The notes: generated by a model not told the origin, from the sequence alone. 64,000 bases of DNA from Candidatus Obscuribacter phosphatis (GCA_001899315.1 MOYA01000002.1:145966-209965); one strand, 5' to 3'. Counted from the first letter of the stretch, positions 52,446 through 61,686 are shown. A program made the numbers and translations.

Positions 52446-53096
52446 ATGATTGCCGATGCCAGAAAAATTAGTCCTAAAGAATTGGTGGATAGTCTTAACT
52501 GGCGTTATGCCTGTAAAGCCTTTGATGCCAGCAAGAAGTTGAGCGATGATGTATGGGCGGCCCTCGAGCAGTCTTTGATTCTGAGCGCCTCTTCTTTTGG
52601 TTTGCAGCCCTGGAAGTTTGTGGTTGTCACCGATCAGTCGATTAAGGACCAGCTGCCTGCCCACTCTTGGGGACAGCGTCAACCTGCCGACTGTTCGCAC
52701 TTGGTAGTGCTTTGTCGCCTCGACGAGATGGATGAAGCTTATGTGAATAACTATGTGGACCGCATCGCGCAGACTCGCTCAGTGAGCCGCGAATCTTTGA
52801 CTTCTTATGCCGACATGATGCTTGGATTCTTGAAGAATCCAGCCGACAAAGGCGTATGGATGGAGAAGCAGTGCTACATCGCTCTTGGTACATTACTGAC
52901 TGCCTGTGCCGTTCTTGGCGTTGATGCTTGTCCGATGGAAGGTTTCGATCCTAAAGCTTACGATCGTATTCTCGGCTTGGAAGACAAAGGTATTAAGTCG
53001 GTTCTGGTTTGCCCCTTGGGATACCGCGCCGAAGACAAATATGCCGGTCTGAAGAAAGTTCGCTTTGATTCTTCCGAGCTAGTGGTGAAAATCTAA
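52446..53096 (+). CDS. Nitroreductase-family NAD(P)H oxidoreductase
   Basis: A 216-aa FMN flavoprotein of the NfsB/nitroreductase type. It shows the SLNWRYACKAFDASKKL FMN-binding start, then LSASSFGLQPWKFVVVTDQ (the SS..GLQPW motif), and the C-terminal block IALGTLLTACAVLGVDACPMEGF with the closing VCPLGYRAEDKYA. It reduces nitro compounds, quinones or flavin-linked substrates. The start at 52446 follows GAGG. It is a single gene, divergent from hrpB (189 bp). Confidence 0.93.
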   Translation: MIADARKISPKELVDSLNWRYACKAFDASKKLSDDVWAALEQSLILSASSFGLQPWKFVVVTDQSIKDQLPAHSWGQRQPADCSHLVVLCRLDEMDEAYVNNYVDRIAQTRSVSRESLTSYADMMLGFLKNPADKGVWMEKQCYIALGTLLTACAVLGVDACPMEGFDPKAYDRILGLEDKGIKSVLVCPLGYRAEDKYAGLKKVRFDSSELVVKI

Positions 53097-53279
53097 GGCT
53101 CTCAGTTTGCTGGGTTTGTCTTAGGCTTTGGTCGCTATGGGCAATAAATGTTTCCTGTTTCCTGTTGCCTTTTGCCGGTTAATCGCCTGTTCTTGTCTGA
53201 TTTGCTGCTGGTTCGCAGTAACTGCGTGTCTAAGTAGCTGTCCCAGGCGGGAGCAGGCGCTTCTTTTTGCAGTAGCCGT

Positions 53280-54047
53280 TCAGTGCTGACTCGGCGCTTC
53301 TGTGGGTCTAGCCGCGCCTGTAGGTGTAGCTGTTCTTGATTGAGTCGCTGTCCCTGCCTGAGTCGCCGCGCCTGCAGGTGTAGCCGTGTCCGGTTGAGTC
53401 GCCGTGCCTGCCTGAGTCGCCGCCCCCGGTTGAGTCGCCGCGCCTGCAGGTGTAGCCGCCCCCGGCTGACTCGCCGCTCCTGGCAAATTGGCTTGTCCAG
53501 GTTCTTTCTTTACGTCTTCGACTTTGTCCTTGAGATTCTTCAAGCCTATTTCGAATTGTTTGCCGCTGCAGTCATCGACATTCATGAAGACACTCATAAC
53601 CTTTGCCGGCAGAGCGTTTTTGCCTGTCATAGTCCAGACTACATTGGTGCCTTCGAGGTTGGGCGTGAGGCTGAAATCTACATTGCAGGTGCCTTCGAAG
53701 GGTTTGATGAAGTCCAGCCTGATCTCTACTTTTGACTGTGGAATAGCTTCTTTCATTTCCATACAGCCGGCTCCGACATTAGCATTGCCGTCCCAGCGGT
53801 ACATTGAGCCTTTACCTTTTTTCTCACCGCCGAAACTGCGTTGCATCTTTGGATCAACGTTCTCCCAGGGGGACCAGTTTCGCCATTCGTGAAAGTCTTC
53901 GATGAGGGGATAGATTTTGTCGGCTGTGGCTTTGATTGAAATCGAGCGCTCAACTTTGAATTCGTCAGGCTTGCCAAGGGCGATTAGCAAAACTGCCGCT
54001 ACGGCTGTGACGATTAGTCCCAAAATTATCAGAAGCAAGTTTTTCAA
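53280..54047 (-). CDS. SRPBCC-family protein with a repetitive Ala/Thr/Pro/Gln tail
   Basis: A 255-aa protein. An N-terminal hydrophobic helix (LLLIILGLIVTAVAAVLLIA) anchors it. Residues about 32-180 are a polyketide-cyclase/START-like SRPBCC domain (VERSISIKATADKIYPLIEDFHEW, NWSPWENVDP, DCSGKQFEIGLKNLK). From about residue 190 the protein is a tail of hexapeptide repeats of QPGAAT/QAGTAT type, encoded by 18-nt units. The ligand is unknown. It starts 3 bp after the ackA stop and is the third gene of the ankyrin > ackA > SRPBCC operon. Confidence 0.88.
   Translation of the reverse strand: MKNLLLIILGLIVTAVAAVLLIALGKPDEFKVERSISIKATADKIYPLIEDFHEWRNWSPWENVDPKMQRSFGGEKKGKGSMYRWDGNANVGAGCMEMKEAIPQSKVEIRLDFIKPFEGTCNVDFSLTPNLEGTNVVWTMTGKNALPAKVMSVFMNVDDCSGKQFEIGLKNLKDKVEDVKKEPGQANLPGAASQPGAATPAGAATQPGAATQAGTATQPDTATPAGAATQAGTATQSRTATPTGAARPTEAPSQH
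53290..53480 (-). repeat. 18-nt tandem repeat encoding the SRPBCC tail
   Basis: About ten imperfect 18-nt units (gagtcgccgcgcctgcag-like on the plus strand), in frame at the 3' end of the gene. Confidence 0.92.
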
Positions 54048-54050
54048 AGC

Positions 54051-55325
54051 TTATCCCCCACCGCTCTTCATCATTGTCTTTGCCGTCATCGCCATCGCTT
54101 TTTCTTCTTCAGCATAACCGATGAAGATTCGAATTTTTGAATTTCCTGTTATATCGGCATAGCCAAATTTCTTTCGCTCTTTTTCTTGCAGAGCTTTGTC
54201 GCGGTTCTTTTCTTGATCTAATTCGGCATGCATAAATTGCAGTTTGTTTATGAAAGCGGCTCGCAGTTCGGCGCTATTTTCGCCGGCGCCGCCGCTAAAG
54301 ACTATGCGGTCTAGTCCGCCCATGGCAAAGGTCATGGCGCCCGCTTGGGTGACCAATCTATAGACATAGGTTTCCCAGGTTTCTTGCAACAAATCGGTCG
54401 TTTTTGCTAGCCCAGTGTCTTTTACTGTGGTTTCTTTTGCTCCAGTTTCTTTTACTTTAGTTTCTTTGACTCCAGTTTCTTCTGCTCTGGGTTCTCTTGC
54501 TCCGGGTTCTTCTGTCAAATTGCATGTTAATTCGTCGAGCAGACTTTTCAAGTCTGTCTTTCCGCAAAGTCCCAAAATGCCGCTGTCATTGCTCAGCATT
54601 CTTTCGGTCTCTTGCGGCGTCAAGCCTTTGGTGCGCATCAGATAAAGCAGGGCGCCGGGGTCTAGACTGCCCACGCGGGTATTCATGATCAAGCCGTCAA
54701 GCGGTGTGAAGCCCATTGTGTTATCAAGGCTCTTGCCTGCTCGCACGGCTGTTATGGAAGCGCCGGCGCCGAGGTGGCAGACCAGCATGCGCTTGTCTTC
54801 TTCTTTATCTTGCGGGAAGAGCCCGGCAATATAAGAACTATTGATGCCGTGAAAGCCGTAGCGCTCAATTTTGAGTTCTTGAGCCAGGTCTCTTGGCAGG
54901 GCGAAATTTTTTGCATAAGCCGGTCTGGTGCGGTGAAAGGCCGTATCAAAGCAAGCAAAGTGCGGCACTGCCGGTAGTGTTGATTCGACCGCTTCGATTA
55001 TGGCCAGGCTGCCTGGATTATGCAGTGGGGCAAAAGAGCTAAAAGCCTTTATCTGAGCCTTGATATCGGCGTTGATTTCTTTGGGTGCGTCTAGATTGCC
55101 CCCGTGCACAACTCTATGTACGGTGGCGGTTACTGCAGTTTTTAGGGATCGTTTGAATTTCTTGTCGAGCATGATATTCAGTGCCGCTTTGCGCGCGATT
55201 TCTTGTCTTTCTTGTTCGCTTTCGCCCTTGGCTAAATTGACCTGGGTCTTGAAGACTTGGTTTAGCTCGCCGTCAAAGATGGCTGTTTTGATGCTGCTTG
55301 AGCCATAGTTGAAGACAATAATCAT
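54051..55325 (-). CDS. ackA: Acetate kinase with a repeat insert
   Basis: Interconverts acetate plus ATP and acetyl phosphate; cytoplasmic. The 424-aa protein begins with the ASKHA phosphate motif FNYGSSSIKTAIFDGEL. It then shows VHRVVHGG, the FDTAFHRTRPAYAKNFALP block, RYGFHGINSSYI, CHLGAGASITAV, GFTPLDGLIMNTRVGSLDPGALLY in parts and VFSGGAGENS. It exceeds the usual about 400 aa because of a 5-residue-repeat insert at about 268-303 (KETKVKETGAKETTVKDTG). Its ATG lies 1 bp after the ankyrin gene stop. pta is not adjacent. Confidence 0.95.
   Translation of the reverse strand: MIIVFNYGSSSIKTAIFDGELNQVFKTQVNLAKGESEQERQEIARKAALNIMLDKKFKRSLKTAVTATVHRVVHGGNLDAPKEINADIKAQIKAFSSFAPLHNPGSLAIIEAVESTLPAVPHFACFDTAFHRTRPAYAKNFALPRDLAQELKIERYGFHGINSSYIAGLFPQDKEEDKRMLVCHLGAGASITAVRAGKSLDNTMGFTPLDGLIMNTRVGSLDPGALLYLMRTKGLTPQETERMLSNDSGILGLCGKTDLKSLLDELTCNLTEEPGAREPRAEETGVKETKVKETGAKETTVKDTGLAKTTDLLQETWETYVYRLVTQAGAMTFAMGGLDRIVFSGGAGENSAELRAAFINKLQFMHAELDQEKNRDKALQEKERKKFGYADITGNSKIRIFIGYAEEEKAMAMTAKTMMKSGGG
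54415..54520 (-). repeat. 15-nt tandem repeat inside ackA
   Basis: About seven drifted 15-nt units (tttcttttactttag-like on the plus strand), in frame. They encode KETxV pentads between conserved acetate-kinase blocks. Confidence 0.9.
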
Positions 55326-55326
55326 G

Positions 55327-56415
55327 TCATTCTCCCTTCAGTAATTTCAGCACTGGTTGCGATTCTGTCAGGTCGCTGGCTCGTTTGCCCTGTTTGTCGA
55401 CAATTTTTTTGTCGGCGCCTAGTTTGAGCAGATATTCGGTTATCACCGCATCATTAGCCATGGCGGCATAATGCAGGGCGGTTCTGCCATAGCTATCGCG
55501 TCCGTTCAAATCTGCACCGGCGGCAAGCAATCGGTCGATAACCAGGCGATTGTGCATTCTTGCGGCAAGGGCTAGGGGTAGGGTTTCATCGCCGGGGCGC
55601 CCATTGGGCTTGGCGCCGTTTTCAATAAGCAGTTTACAAGCATCCTGGCAAGAGTTGGCAATGGCCACGGCTAAAGGGCTGAGATAGAAAGGCGCACTTT
55701 CACTTTCTTCTTTATTTTCAGGTTTGTCTTCTTCTTTGGCAGCCTTCTTTCGCTTATGTTTTTTTGCGGCGGAACCTTTTGGGCAATCGTCAACCGAAGC
55801 GCCGGCTGCCAAAAGCGGTTTGATTAGATAAACTTGCCCGTCGAGAGCCGCCCAGTGCAGCAAGGTTCTGCCGTTGGTGTCTCTCATTTTGACAGCGTTT
55901 TTCTCTTTCAAAACTTCTTGCAGTTTGCTCAAGTTACCCATGGCTACTTCGGCATAAACAGTCGTCTCAAAGCCGCCTTCTTTGAGATGTTCCGCCATTT
56001 CTTTCTCGCGCTTCCAAAGGGCGTACTCAAGCAAAGATTGGCGATCCTCTCTATTTTCTGGCTTTAAATGCAGGGCTAGAAGGGTATCGATTACTTTCTG
56101 TGAGTGCAGGCGTATGGCATTCAAATAGAGAGTACGCACATAAAACTGGTTGCGGCTTCTTTCAAATTGTTCTTTGTTGTCGGCGATCATGGCGCAGGCT
56201 TCTTCAATCTGCCCCCGCTCCATTAGTTTGAGAATCATAAAATTAGGCGGCGCCTGTCTCAGCAGATTTAGCTTTAGCTTTTCGGGCGACCGTATGACAC
56301 TGTCATTGACCCAGATTGGTTGGGCGCAAGCCGGCTCTGTCATTAATGCGCCGGCTGAAAAGATGCCAAACATACAAGAGCTGGAAAGAATGAAGATGAA
56401 ACTGTGCGCTTTCAA
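55327..56415 (-). CDS. Exported ankyrin-repeat protein
   Basis: A 362-aa protein with a signal peptide (FIFILSSSCMFGIFSAGALM). A helical region (about 40-150) is followed by ankyrin repeats from about 150 to 355. Clear units are DTNGRTLLHWAALDGQVYLIKPLLAAGASV, split here as a family pattern, ETLPLALAARMHNRLVIDRLLAAGADLN and YGRTALHYAAMANDAVITEYLLKLGAD. A Lys/Glu-rich insert (KKHKRKKAAKEEDKPENKEE) splits the repeats near residue 220. It is a binding protein with no enzymatic motif. It is first gene of the operon with ackA. Confidence 0.9.
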   Translation of the reverse strand: MKAHSFIFILSSSCMFGIFSAGALMTEPACAQPIWVNDSVIRSPEKLKLNLLRQAPPNFMILKLMERGQIEEACAMIADNKEQFERSRNQFYVRTLYLNAIRLHSQKVIDTLLALHLKPENREDRQSLLEYALWKREKEMAEHLKEGGFETTVYAEVAMGNLSKLQEVLKEKNAVKMRDTNGRTLLHWAALDGQVYLIKPLLAAGASVDDCPKGSAAKKHKRKKAAKEEDKPENKEESESAPFYLSPLAVAIANSCQDACKLLIENGAKPNGRPGDETLPLALAARMHNRLVIDRLLAAGADLNGRDSYGRTALHYAAMANDAVITEYLLKLGADKKIVDKQGKRASDLTESQPVLKLLKGE

Positions 56416-56821
56416 GAAAATATCCTGCTTTAGTTTGCCTAATTTTACAGTCAGAAAACCCTGGGCTGGTCCTCCATAATAACGGATAACGGCATCACAA
56501 GCGGCAGCACCTTTCGTGTTCTACTTTAGTCTGCTTATGCTTTCCGAATAGCTAAAAATCGCACTAATTGGTACTATTTACAAGGTCCATCCTGGCTCTT
56601 CCATGCTGTCTGGCTGAACTGGACCGGCAAGGTGAAGCCGTTCAGGCAAAGCAAGGCTGTGTCGAACTGCTTGTCAGATTTTCTAATATAAGCTCGGCAA
56701 GCAAAGCAATTAAGAATAAGTCAAAAAACAAAAGCTAAAGAGTAAAGCTAAAAACAAAGGCCAGAAACAACAAGCCAAAAATAGGCAAGCAAAGCGGACC
56801 AGCAAATAGGTATCAATAGTT
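56416..56821. other. Intergenic region with an A-rich leader
   Basis: About 400 bp between the divergent ankyrin gene and the RND operon. The last about 130 bp (56690-56821) is purine-rich, nearly T-free low-complexity sequence built from drifting aagcaaag/aaagctaaag units. It lies in what should be the 5' leader of the efflux operon. No regulator gene or clear palindrome is seen. Confidence 0.55.
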
Positions 56822-58144
56822 ATGTTTTCGTCATTGTCAAAGTTATTGCCTTCGCTTTTTTTGCTCTGCTTGGTCTCTTGTTTGAGCGCTTGCAGCATTT
56901 TGCCCGGGGGCATATTGAGCGGCGAAAAGAGTGCTGAGCAAGCCGGCGAGCACTCAGATAAGCCAGCCGAGTCCGCCGGTTCAGGCATGCCGCCTTCACC
57001 TGTCGTGGTGGCGCCGGTTGAAAAGTCGATGGTGCGCTTTACTGATAGTTTTGTCGGTACGGTTAAAGCTAGGCGTTCAGTGATTATTCATTCTCAGGTA
57101 GAAGGCTGCATCACTAATATTTACGTACAGTCAGGTGATGTGGTCAAGAAAGGGGCGCCGCTTTTCGAAGTAGACATCGCCAAGCAGAAGGAAGCCCTGG
57201 CGAGCAAACTAGCCACCCGCGAGTCGCTCTTAGATGAAAAAGCCACGGCTCAAGAACGGCTGAAATCGCTCTTGGCTGAGAGGCAAGCGCGTGTATCCAA
57301 TCTTGATTTTATGAAGAGTCAGTATGAGCGCTATCGCGGTTTGAAAGCAGAAGGGGCGGTGGCCCAAGAAAGCGTAGATCAGTATTTCAACCAGCTTAAG
57401 GGGGCTGAGGCTGATTTGGCTTCCAGCGATGCTCAGATTAAAGGGCAAGAGGCTTTGATTCGCAAAGCTGAAAAGATGCTCAAAGAAAGTCAGTTTCAAG
57501 CCAAACAAGAGGAAGTGCAGCTATCGAGGCACACAGCCCAAGCGCCTTTCGATGGTGTGGTCGGCGACGTGCCGGTGCGGCTTGGGCAGTATGTCGATAC
57601 CTCCTCCGAGCTCACCACCATCGATCAAAATCATCCCCTAGAAGTTTATGTGTATGTTCCTGCCGATCAAGTGCATAAGCTCAAGCTGGGCTTGCCGATT
57701 GAACTGCTTGATGTGGCCGGTAAGCTCATCGGCAGTTGTCCGATTACTTTCATTTCGCCTGAGGTGGGGCGAGACGACCAAGTGGTTCTGGTCAAGGGTT
57801 TGTTTGATAATCCGCAAGATAAACTGCGCTCTAATCAACAAATTACAGCTCGTTTGATATGGCAGAGAGCCGAGCGGGCGCTGGTGCCGACCACAAGCAT
57901 TATGCACATCAGCGGGCAAGACTTTGTCTTTGTCGCCAGACCCGCCGAGAAGGGCGGCTTTGTGGCCAGGCAGTTGCCGGTCAGCCTTGGCGATATACAA
58001 AACAACTGTTATGTGGTGCTCTCTGGTTTGAAAGATGACGACAAAGTAGTTGTTTCAGATGTGCAGAGGCTGTTTGAAGGGGCGCCGGTGGTGCCCAGTG
58101 AGCGCACCGCCAGCGGTGCGGGTGCCAAGCCTGGAGCAATGTGA
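56822..58144 (+). CDS. RND efflux periplasmic adaptor lipoprotein
   Basis: A 440-aa membrane-fusion protein of the HlyD/AcrA type. The signal ends in a lipobox (LSAC, Cys about residue 25), so it is lipid-anchored in the inner membrane. A lipoyl half-motif (SVIIHSQVEGCITNIYVQSGDVVKKG), a long coiled-coil hairpin (about 120-225, rich in Glu, Lys and Gln), the second lipoyl half (APFDGVVGDVPVRLGQYV) and beta-barrel/membrane-proximal domains follow. It links the pump to an outer-membrane channel. It is first of a two-gene operon; no TolC-type gene is seen in the window. Confidence 0.94.
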   Translation: MFSSLSKLLPSLFLLCLVSCLSACSILPGGILSGEKSAEQAGEHSDKPAESAGSGMPPSPVVVAPVEKSMVRFTDSFVGTVKARRSVIIHSQVEGCITNIYVQSGDVVKKGAPLFEVDIAKQKEALASKLATRESLLDEKATAQERLKSLLAERQARVSNLDFMKSQYERYRGLKAEGAVAQESVDQYFNQLKGAEADLASSDAQIKGQEALIRKAEKMLKESQFQAKQEEVQLSRHTAQAPFDGVVGDVPVRLGQYVDTSSELTTIDQNHPLEVYVYVPADQVHKLKLGLPIELLDVAGKLIGSCPITFISPEVGRDDQVVLVKGLFDNPQDKLRSNQQITARLIWQRAERALVPTTSIMHISGQDFVFVARPAEKGGFVARQLPVSLGDIQNNCYVVLSGLKDDDKVVVSDVQRLFEGAPVVPSERTASGAGAKPGAM

Positions 58145-58241
58145 GTGGGCAAGATAAGCAGCAATTGTCATTTGGTCGTCTCAAGAGAATTCGAGAGAAT
58201 TTGAGCGAGTTTTAGCACTTAGCGCGTAAGTAGTAGATTTT

Positions 58242-61200
58242 ATGTTTGTAGATTTTTTTATTAGGCGTCCCATTTTTGCAACGGTTATTGCATTGATCAT
58301 AGTGCTGGCCGGTGCTGTTAGTATTCCCACCCTGCCTCTGGCAGAGTATCCTGAGATTTCTCCGCCCAAAGTGTCGGTTACTTCGGTCTACACCGGCGCC
58401 AGTGCTCAGGTGGTGGAGTCGGCGGTGACAACCCCGCTGGAGCAGCAGATTAACGGCGCCCAGGCGGTCAAATACATCAGTTCCACCAGCGGCAATGATG
58501 GTACTTCCACTATCAATGTTACCTTCGACCTCGAACGCGATATCGACTTGGCGGCGGTCGATATTCAAAATCGTTTGTCGGGCGCTTTGGGGCGCATGCC
58601 TGAAGAGGTCAAGCGCACCGGCGTGCAAGTCAATAAAGTTTCGAACTCTTTTGTTTTGGCAATCGGTATATTGACGCCGGACAATCGATATTCAAGCCAG
58701 TTCTTGAGTAATTATGCCGATATTTATGTGCGCGATGCCCTCAAGCGCGTCAAGGGTGTAGGCGAGGTGCGCATCTTTGGCGAAAGAAAATATTCAATGC
58801 GGGTATGGCTTGACCCCTCTAGACTTTCGGTCAAGGGCATCACCGCCCAAGATGTTGTCTCGGCTGTTTCTGACCAGAACATACAGGTGGCGGCTGGACA
58901 GATAGGGCAGGCGCCTTTGCCGGCTGGACAGATGTATCAGATGAGTGTGCGCGGAGTCGGCCGCCTCAAGTCGGCGGCTGAGTTTGAAAATATTGTCATT
59001 CGCGCCGGTAAAGACGGACAGTTGATCAGAATCAAAGATGTCGGCAGAGCCGAGCTGGGCGCCGAAGACTATCAAACCGTGGTGCGCTATCGCGGCAAAG
59101 ATGCAGTCGGCATCGGTATCTTTCAACGCCCCGGTTCGAATGCTCTAGACATATCGGAAGGGGTGCGGCGGGAGATGGCTCAGCTAGCCAAGCGTTTCCC
59201 GCCCGGAATGACCTATGAATTTGCTTTCGACACCACCCGTTCGGTGAAAGAATCAATCAAGGAAGTGCTGATTACACTCGCTCAGGCGATAGCCTTGGTG
59301 GTGGTGGTCATCTTTCTCTTTCTGCAGAGCTTTAGGTCCACCTTGATTCCGGTCTTTACCATCCCGGTTTCACTGATTGGCACTTTTGCCGTGATGAAAG
59401 TGCTGGACTTTTCCATCAATACATTGACCCTCTTTGGTATCACCCTTGCTACCGGTCTGGTGGTAGATGATGCCATCGTTGTTATAGAAAACATCACCAG
59501 ATTGATGCATGATCGCAATCTTTCGGCGCGCGAAGCCGCCTCTCTGGCCATGCGTGAAGTAACCGGTGCGGTCATTGCTATTTCTTTGGTTTTGGCTGCG
59601 GTGTTCGTGCCTGTAGCATTCTTCCCCGGCACAACCGGACAGCTCTATAAGCAGTTTGCTCTTACTATTGCCATTTCAGTCGCAATTTCGACTTTGAATG
59701 CTTTGACTCTCACCCCGGCTCTCTCGGCACTCTGGCTAAAGAAAGGCAGTCATGCCGGCGGTCCCCTCTTTAAGCCGGTCAACTTTGTCATTGATGGACT
59801 GCGAAATCTCTATAGCTGGTCGCTTTCACTGGTGCTCAAAGTCAAGTATCTTTTCTTGCTTCTTTTCGCCCTGCTTATGGTGGGCACCTATTGGCTTTCT
59901 AAGGCGGTGCCGACTGCGTTCATTCCAGAAGAAGACGTGGGCTATATGATCGTGATTGTCCAGGCTCCGGAGGGGGTTTCGCTCAACTATACGGTCGACG
60001 TTCTCAAGAAAATAGAAGCTGTACTCGATAAGCAACCTGAGATAGTTTCTTCCTTCGGTGTAGCCGGATTTAGCTTTACCGGCACCAACCCGAACAATGC
60101 CATTGTCTTTTCTAATTTGCGCGACTGGCATGAGAGAGCGGGTGATAAGGCTTCGCTAAAGGGTCTAATCGAACGTTTGCGTGCTCCGCTTGCCTCTGTC
60201 GGCGGTGCCATGATCATTCCTTTCAATCCGCCTTCTATTCAGGGGCTGGGCAACTTCGGTGGTTTCGTTTTCGAATTGCAAGATATGTTCGGTACCGACG
60301 TACAGCAATTGGCGCGCGTCACTGGGCAGATGATGATGGAAGCCGGGCGGGAGAAAGAGATTACCGGTGTTTTCTCGCCATTTACAGCCAACAGTCCCCA
60401 ACTGATTACCACAGTGCTGCGTGACAAGGCTAGGGCCCTCAAAGTTCTAGTCATCGATGTCTTTCAAACTCTCGAAATCATGTTGGGGTCTCGCTATGTC
60501 AATGACTTCGACCTAGGCAACCGCATCTATCGTGTCTATGTGCAGGCCGACGAAATGTTCCGCTCCAATCCGCGTGACATAGACAAGCTCTATGTGCGCT
60601 CGCAGGGCGGCGACATGGTCAGCCTTTCGCAGCTGGTGCGGGTCGAGCGCTCTACGGCGCCGCAGACAATCTCGCACTACAACCTATTTCGCTCTGCCGA
60701 AATGAACGGCTCAGCCGCGCCCGGCATCTCCAGTGGTCAAGCTTTGGCGGCGATGGAGCGTCTGGCTAAGCGCGTTCTGCCCCAAGGCATGAGCTATGAG
60801 TGGACCGGCATTTCCTTAGAAGAAAAGGAGAGCGGACCGCAGACCTTCCTTCTCTTTGCTTTGGGAATCGTGGTTGTATTTTTAGTGCTCGCCGCTCAGT
60901 ATGAGAGTTTTGTCGATCCGGTCATCATTTTGCTGTCGGTGCCGCTTGCTATGCTGGGTGCTTTGCTTGCGCAGTGGTTGCGACATCTAGACAACGACGT
61001 CTTCTGCCAAATAGGTCTTGTGATGTTGGTGGGCTTGGCTAGCAAGAACGCTATTCTTATCGTCGAGTTTGCCAATCATCTGCTTTACGCCCGAGGGCTA
61101 GATAGCGAGGAGGACCTTCAAGAACAAGCGGCAGATGAGACAGCGGCACCAGAGGCGCTACCTAAGGCGCGGTCAGTTTCAATTGATGAAGCTGTCAAAG

Positions 61201-61436
61201 AAGCTTGCGCTATTCGTTTTCGCCCCATACTTATGACTTCCTTGGCCTTTGTCATGGGTATCTTGCCCCTAGTCTTTGCCACCGGAGCCGGTGCCCACAG
61301 CAGGCATTCACTAGGAACGGCTGTATGCGGCGGGATGGTCGTTTCTACTGTATTGAGTTTGTACTTTGTGCCTGTTATTTACTCGGTAGTGAAGAGCTTT
61401 ATGCATAGACTCAATCGCGGTCGGCGTCGGCACTAG
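58242..61436 (+). CDS. RND efflux pump inner-membrane transporter (HAE-1, AcrB-like)
   Basis: A 1064-aa proton-driven multidrug transporter, near AcrB's 1049. It starts with the family N-terminus (FVDFFIRRPIFATVIALIIVLAG). The proton-relay Asp pair lies in TGLVVDDAIVVIENI at about residue 407-408, and the TM10 Lys in GLASKNAILIVEFAN. TM11-12 hold RFRPILMTSLAFVMGILPLV. The duplicated periplasmic porter and docking loops are intact. It pairs with the adaptor 97 bp upstream. Substrates cannot be predicted. An extra acidic stretch (about 965-985, EEDLQEQAADETAAPE) lies in the cytoplasmic loop before TM11. Confidence 0.96.
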   Translation: MFVDFFIRRPIFATVIALIIVLAGAVSIPTLPLAEYPEISPPKVSVTSVYTGASAQVVESAVTTPLEQQINGAQAVKYISSTSGNDGTSTINVTFDLERDIDLAAVDIQNRLSGALGRMPEEVKRTGVQVNKVSNSFVLAIGILTPDNRYSSQFLSNYADIYVRDALKRVKGVGEVRIFGERKYSMRVWLDPSRLSVKGITAQDVVSAVSDQNIQVAAGQIGQAPLPAGQMYQMSVRGVGRLKSAAEFENIVIRAGKDGQLIRIKDVGRAELGAEDYQTVVRYRGKDAVGIGIFQRPGSNALDISEGVRREMAQLAKRFPPGMTYEFAFDTTRSVKESIKEVLITLAQAIALVVVVIFLFLQSFRSTLIPVFTIPVSLIGTFAVMKVLDFSINTLTLFGITLATGLVVDDAIVVIENITRLMHDRNLSAREAASLAMREVTGAVIAISLVLAAVFVPVAFFPGTTGQLYKQFALTIAISVAISTLNALTLTPALSALWLKKGSHAGGPLFKPVNFVIDGLRNLYSWSLSLVLKVKYLFLLLFALLMVGTYWLSKAVPTAFIPEEDVGYMIVIVQAPEGVSLNYTVDVLKKIEAVLDKQPEIVSSFGVAGFSFTGTNPNNAIVFSNLRDWHERAGDKASLKGLIERLRAPLASVGGAMIIPFNPPSIQGLGNFGGFVFELQDMFGTDVQQLARVTGQMMMEAGREKEITGVFSPFTANSPQLITTVLRDKARALKVLVIDVFQTLEIMLGSRYVNDFDLGNRIYRVYVQADEMFRSNPRDIDKLYVRSQGGDMVSLSQLVRVERSTAPQTISHYNLFRSAEMNGSAAPGISSGQALAAMERLAKRVLPQGMSYEWTGISLEEKESGPQTFLLFALGIVVVFLVLAAQYESFVDPVIILLSVPLAMLGALLAQWLRHLDNDVFCQIGLVMLVGLASKNAILIVEFANHLLYARGLDSEEDLQEQAADETAAPEALPKARSVSIDEAVKEACAIRFRPILMTSLAFVMGILPLVFATGAGAHSRHSLGTAVCGGMVVSTVLSLYFVPVIYSVVKSFMHRLNRGRRRH

Positions 61437-61462
61437 GCATTAGATCCTAGCGAGCGACTTGA

Positions 61463-61596
61463 AGCTGGTCTTGCCTGTCGCAGCTGTTCCTAACTATGGG
61501 AGCTGGTCTTGCCTGTCGCAGCTGTTCCTAACTATAGGAGCCGGTCTTGGCGGCCTAAGCTGTTCCTAGCTATGGGAGCCGGTCTTGGCTATAAAG
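61463..61596. repeat. 38-bp intergenic tandem repeat, about 3.4 copies
   Basis: Units start at 61463, 61501, 61539 and 61577 (partial), with core agctggtcttgcctgtcgca then gctgttcctaactatggg. They are perfectly spaced at 38 bp with a few substitutions in the third unit. The array lies between the RND gene and the TPR gene. Confidence 0.93.
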
Positions 61597-61686
61597 ACTG
61601 CACAGAGTATAGAGAAGCCGGGTTAAGAATTTGCTCTGCTAGAATGGCAGAGGGCTTTAGCCCTTTTGGTTATCGGACATTGAGAT

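Noticed and set aside
56710-56988. 92-codon minus-strand frame with a hydrophobic end
   Set aside because: It is antisense to the adaptor signal peptide and to the A-rich leader, whose complement naturally encodes Phe/Leu/Cys-rich residues.
61463-61596. Possible CRISPR array
   Set aside because: The 38-bp units are contiguous; the variation is point substitutions rather than unique spacers.
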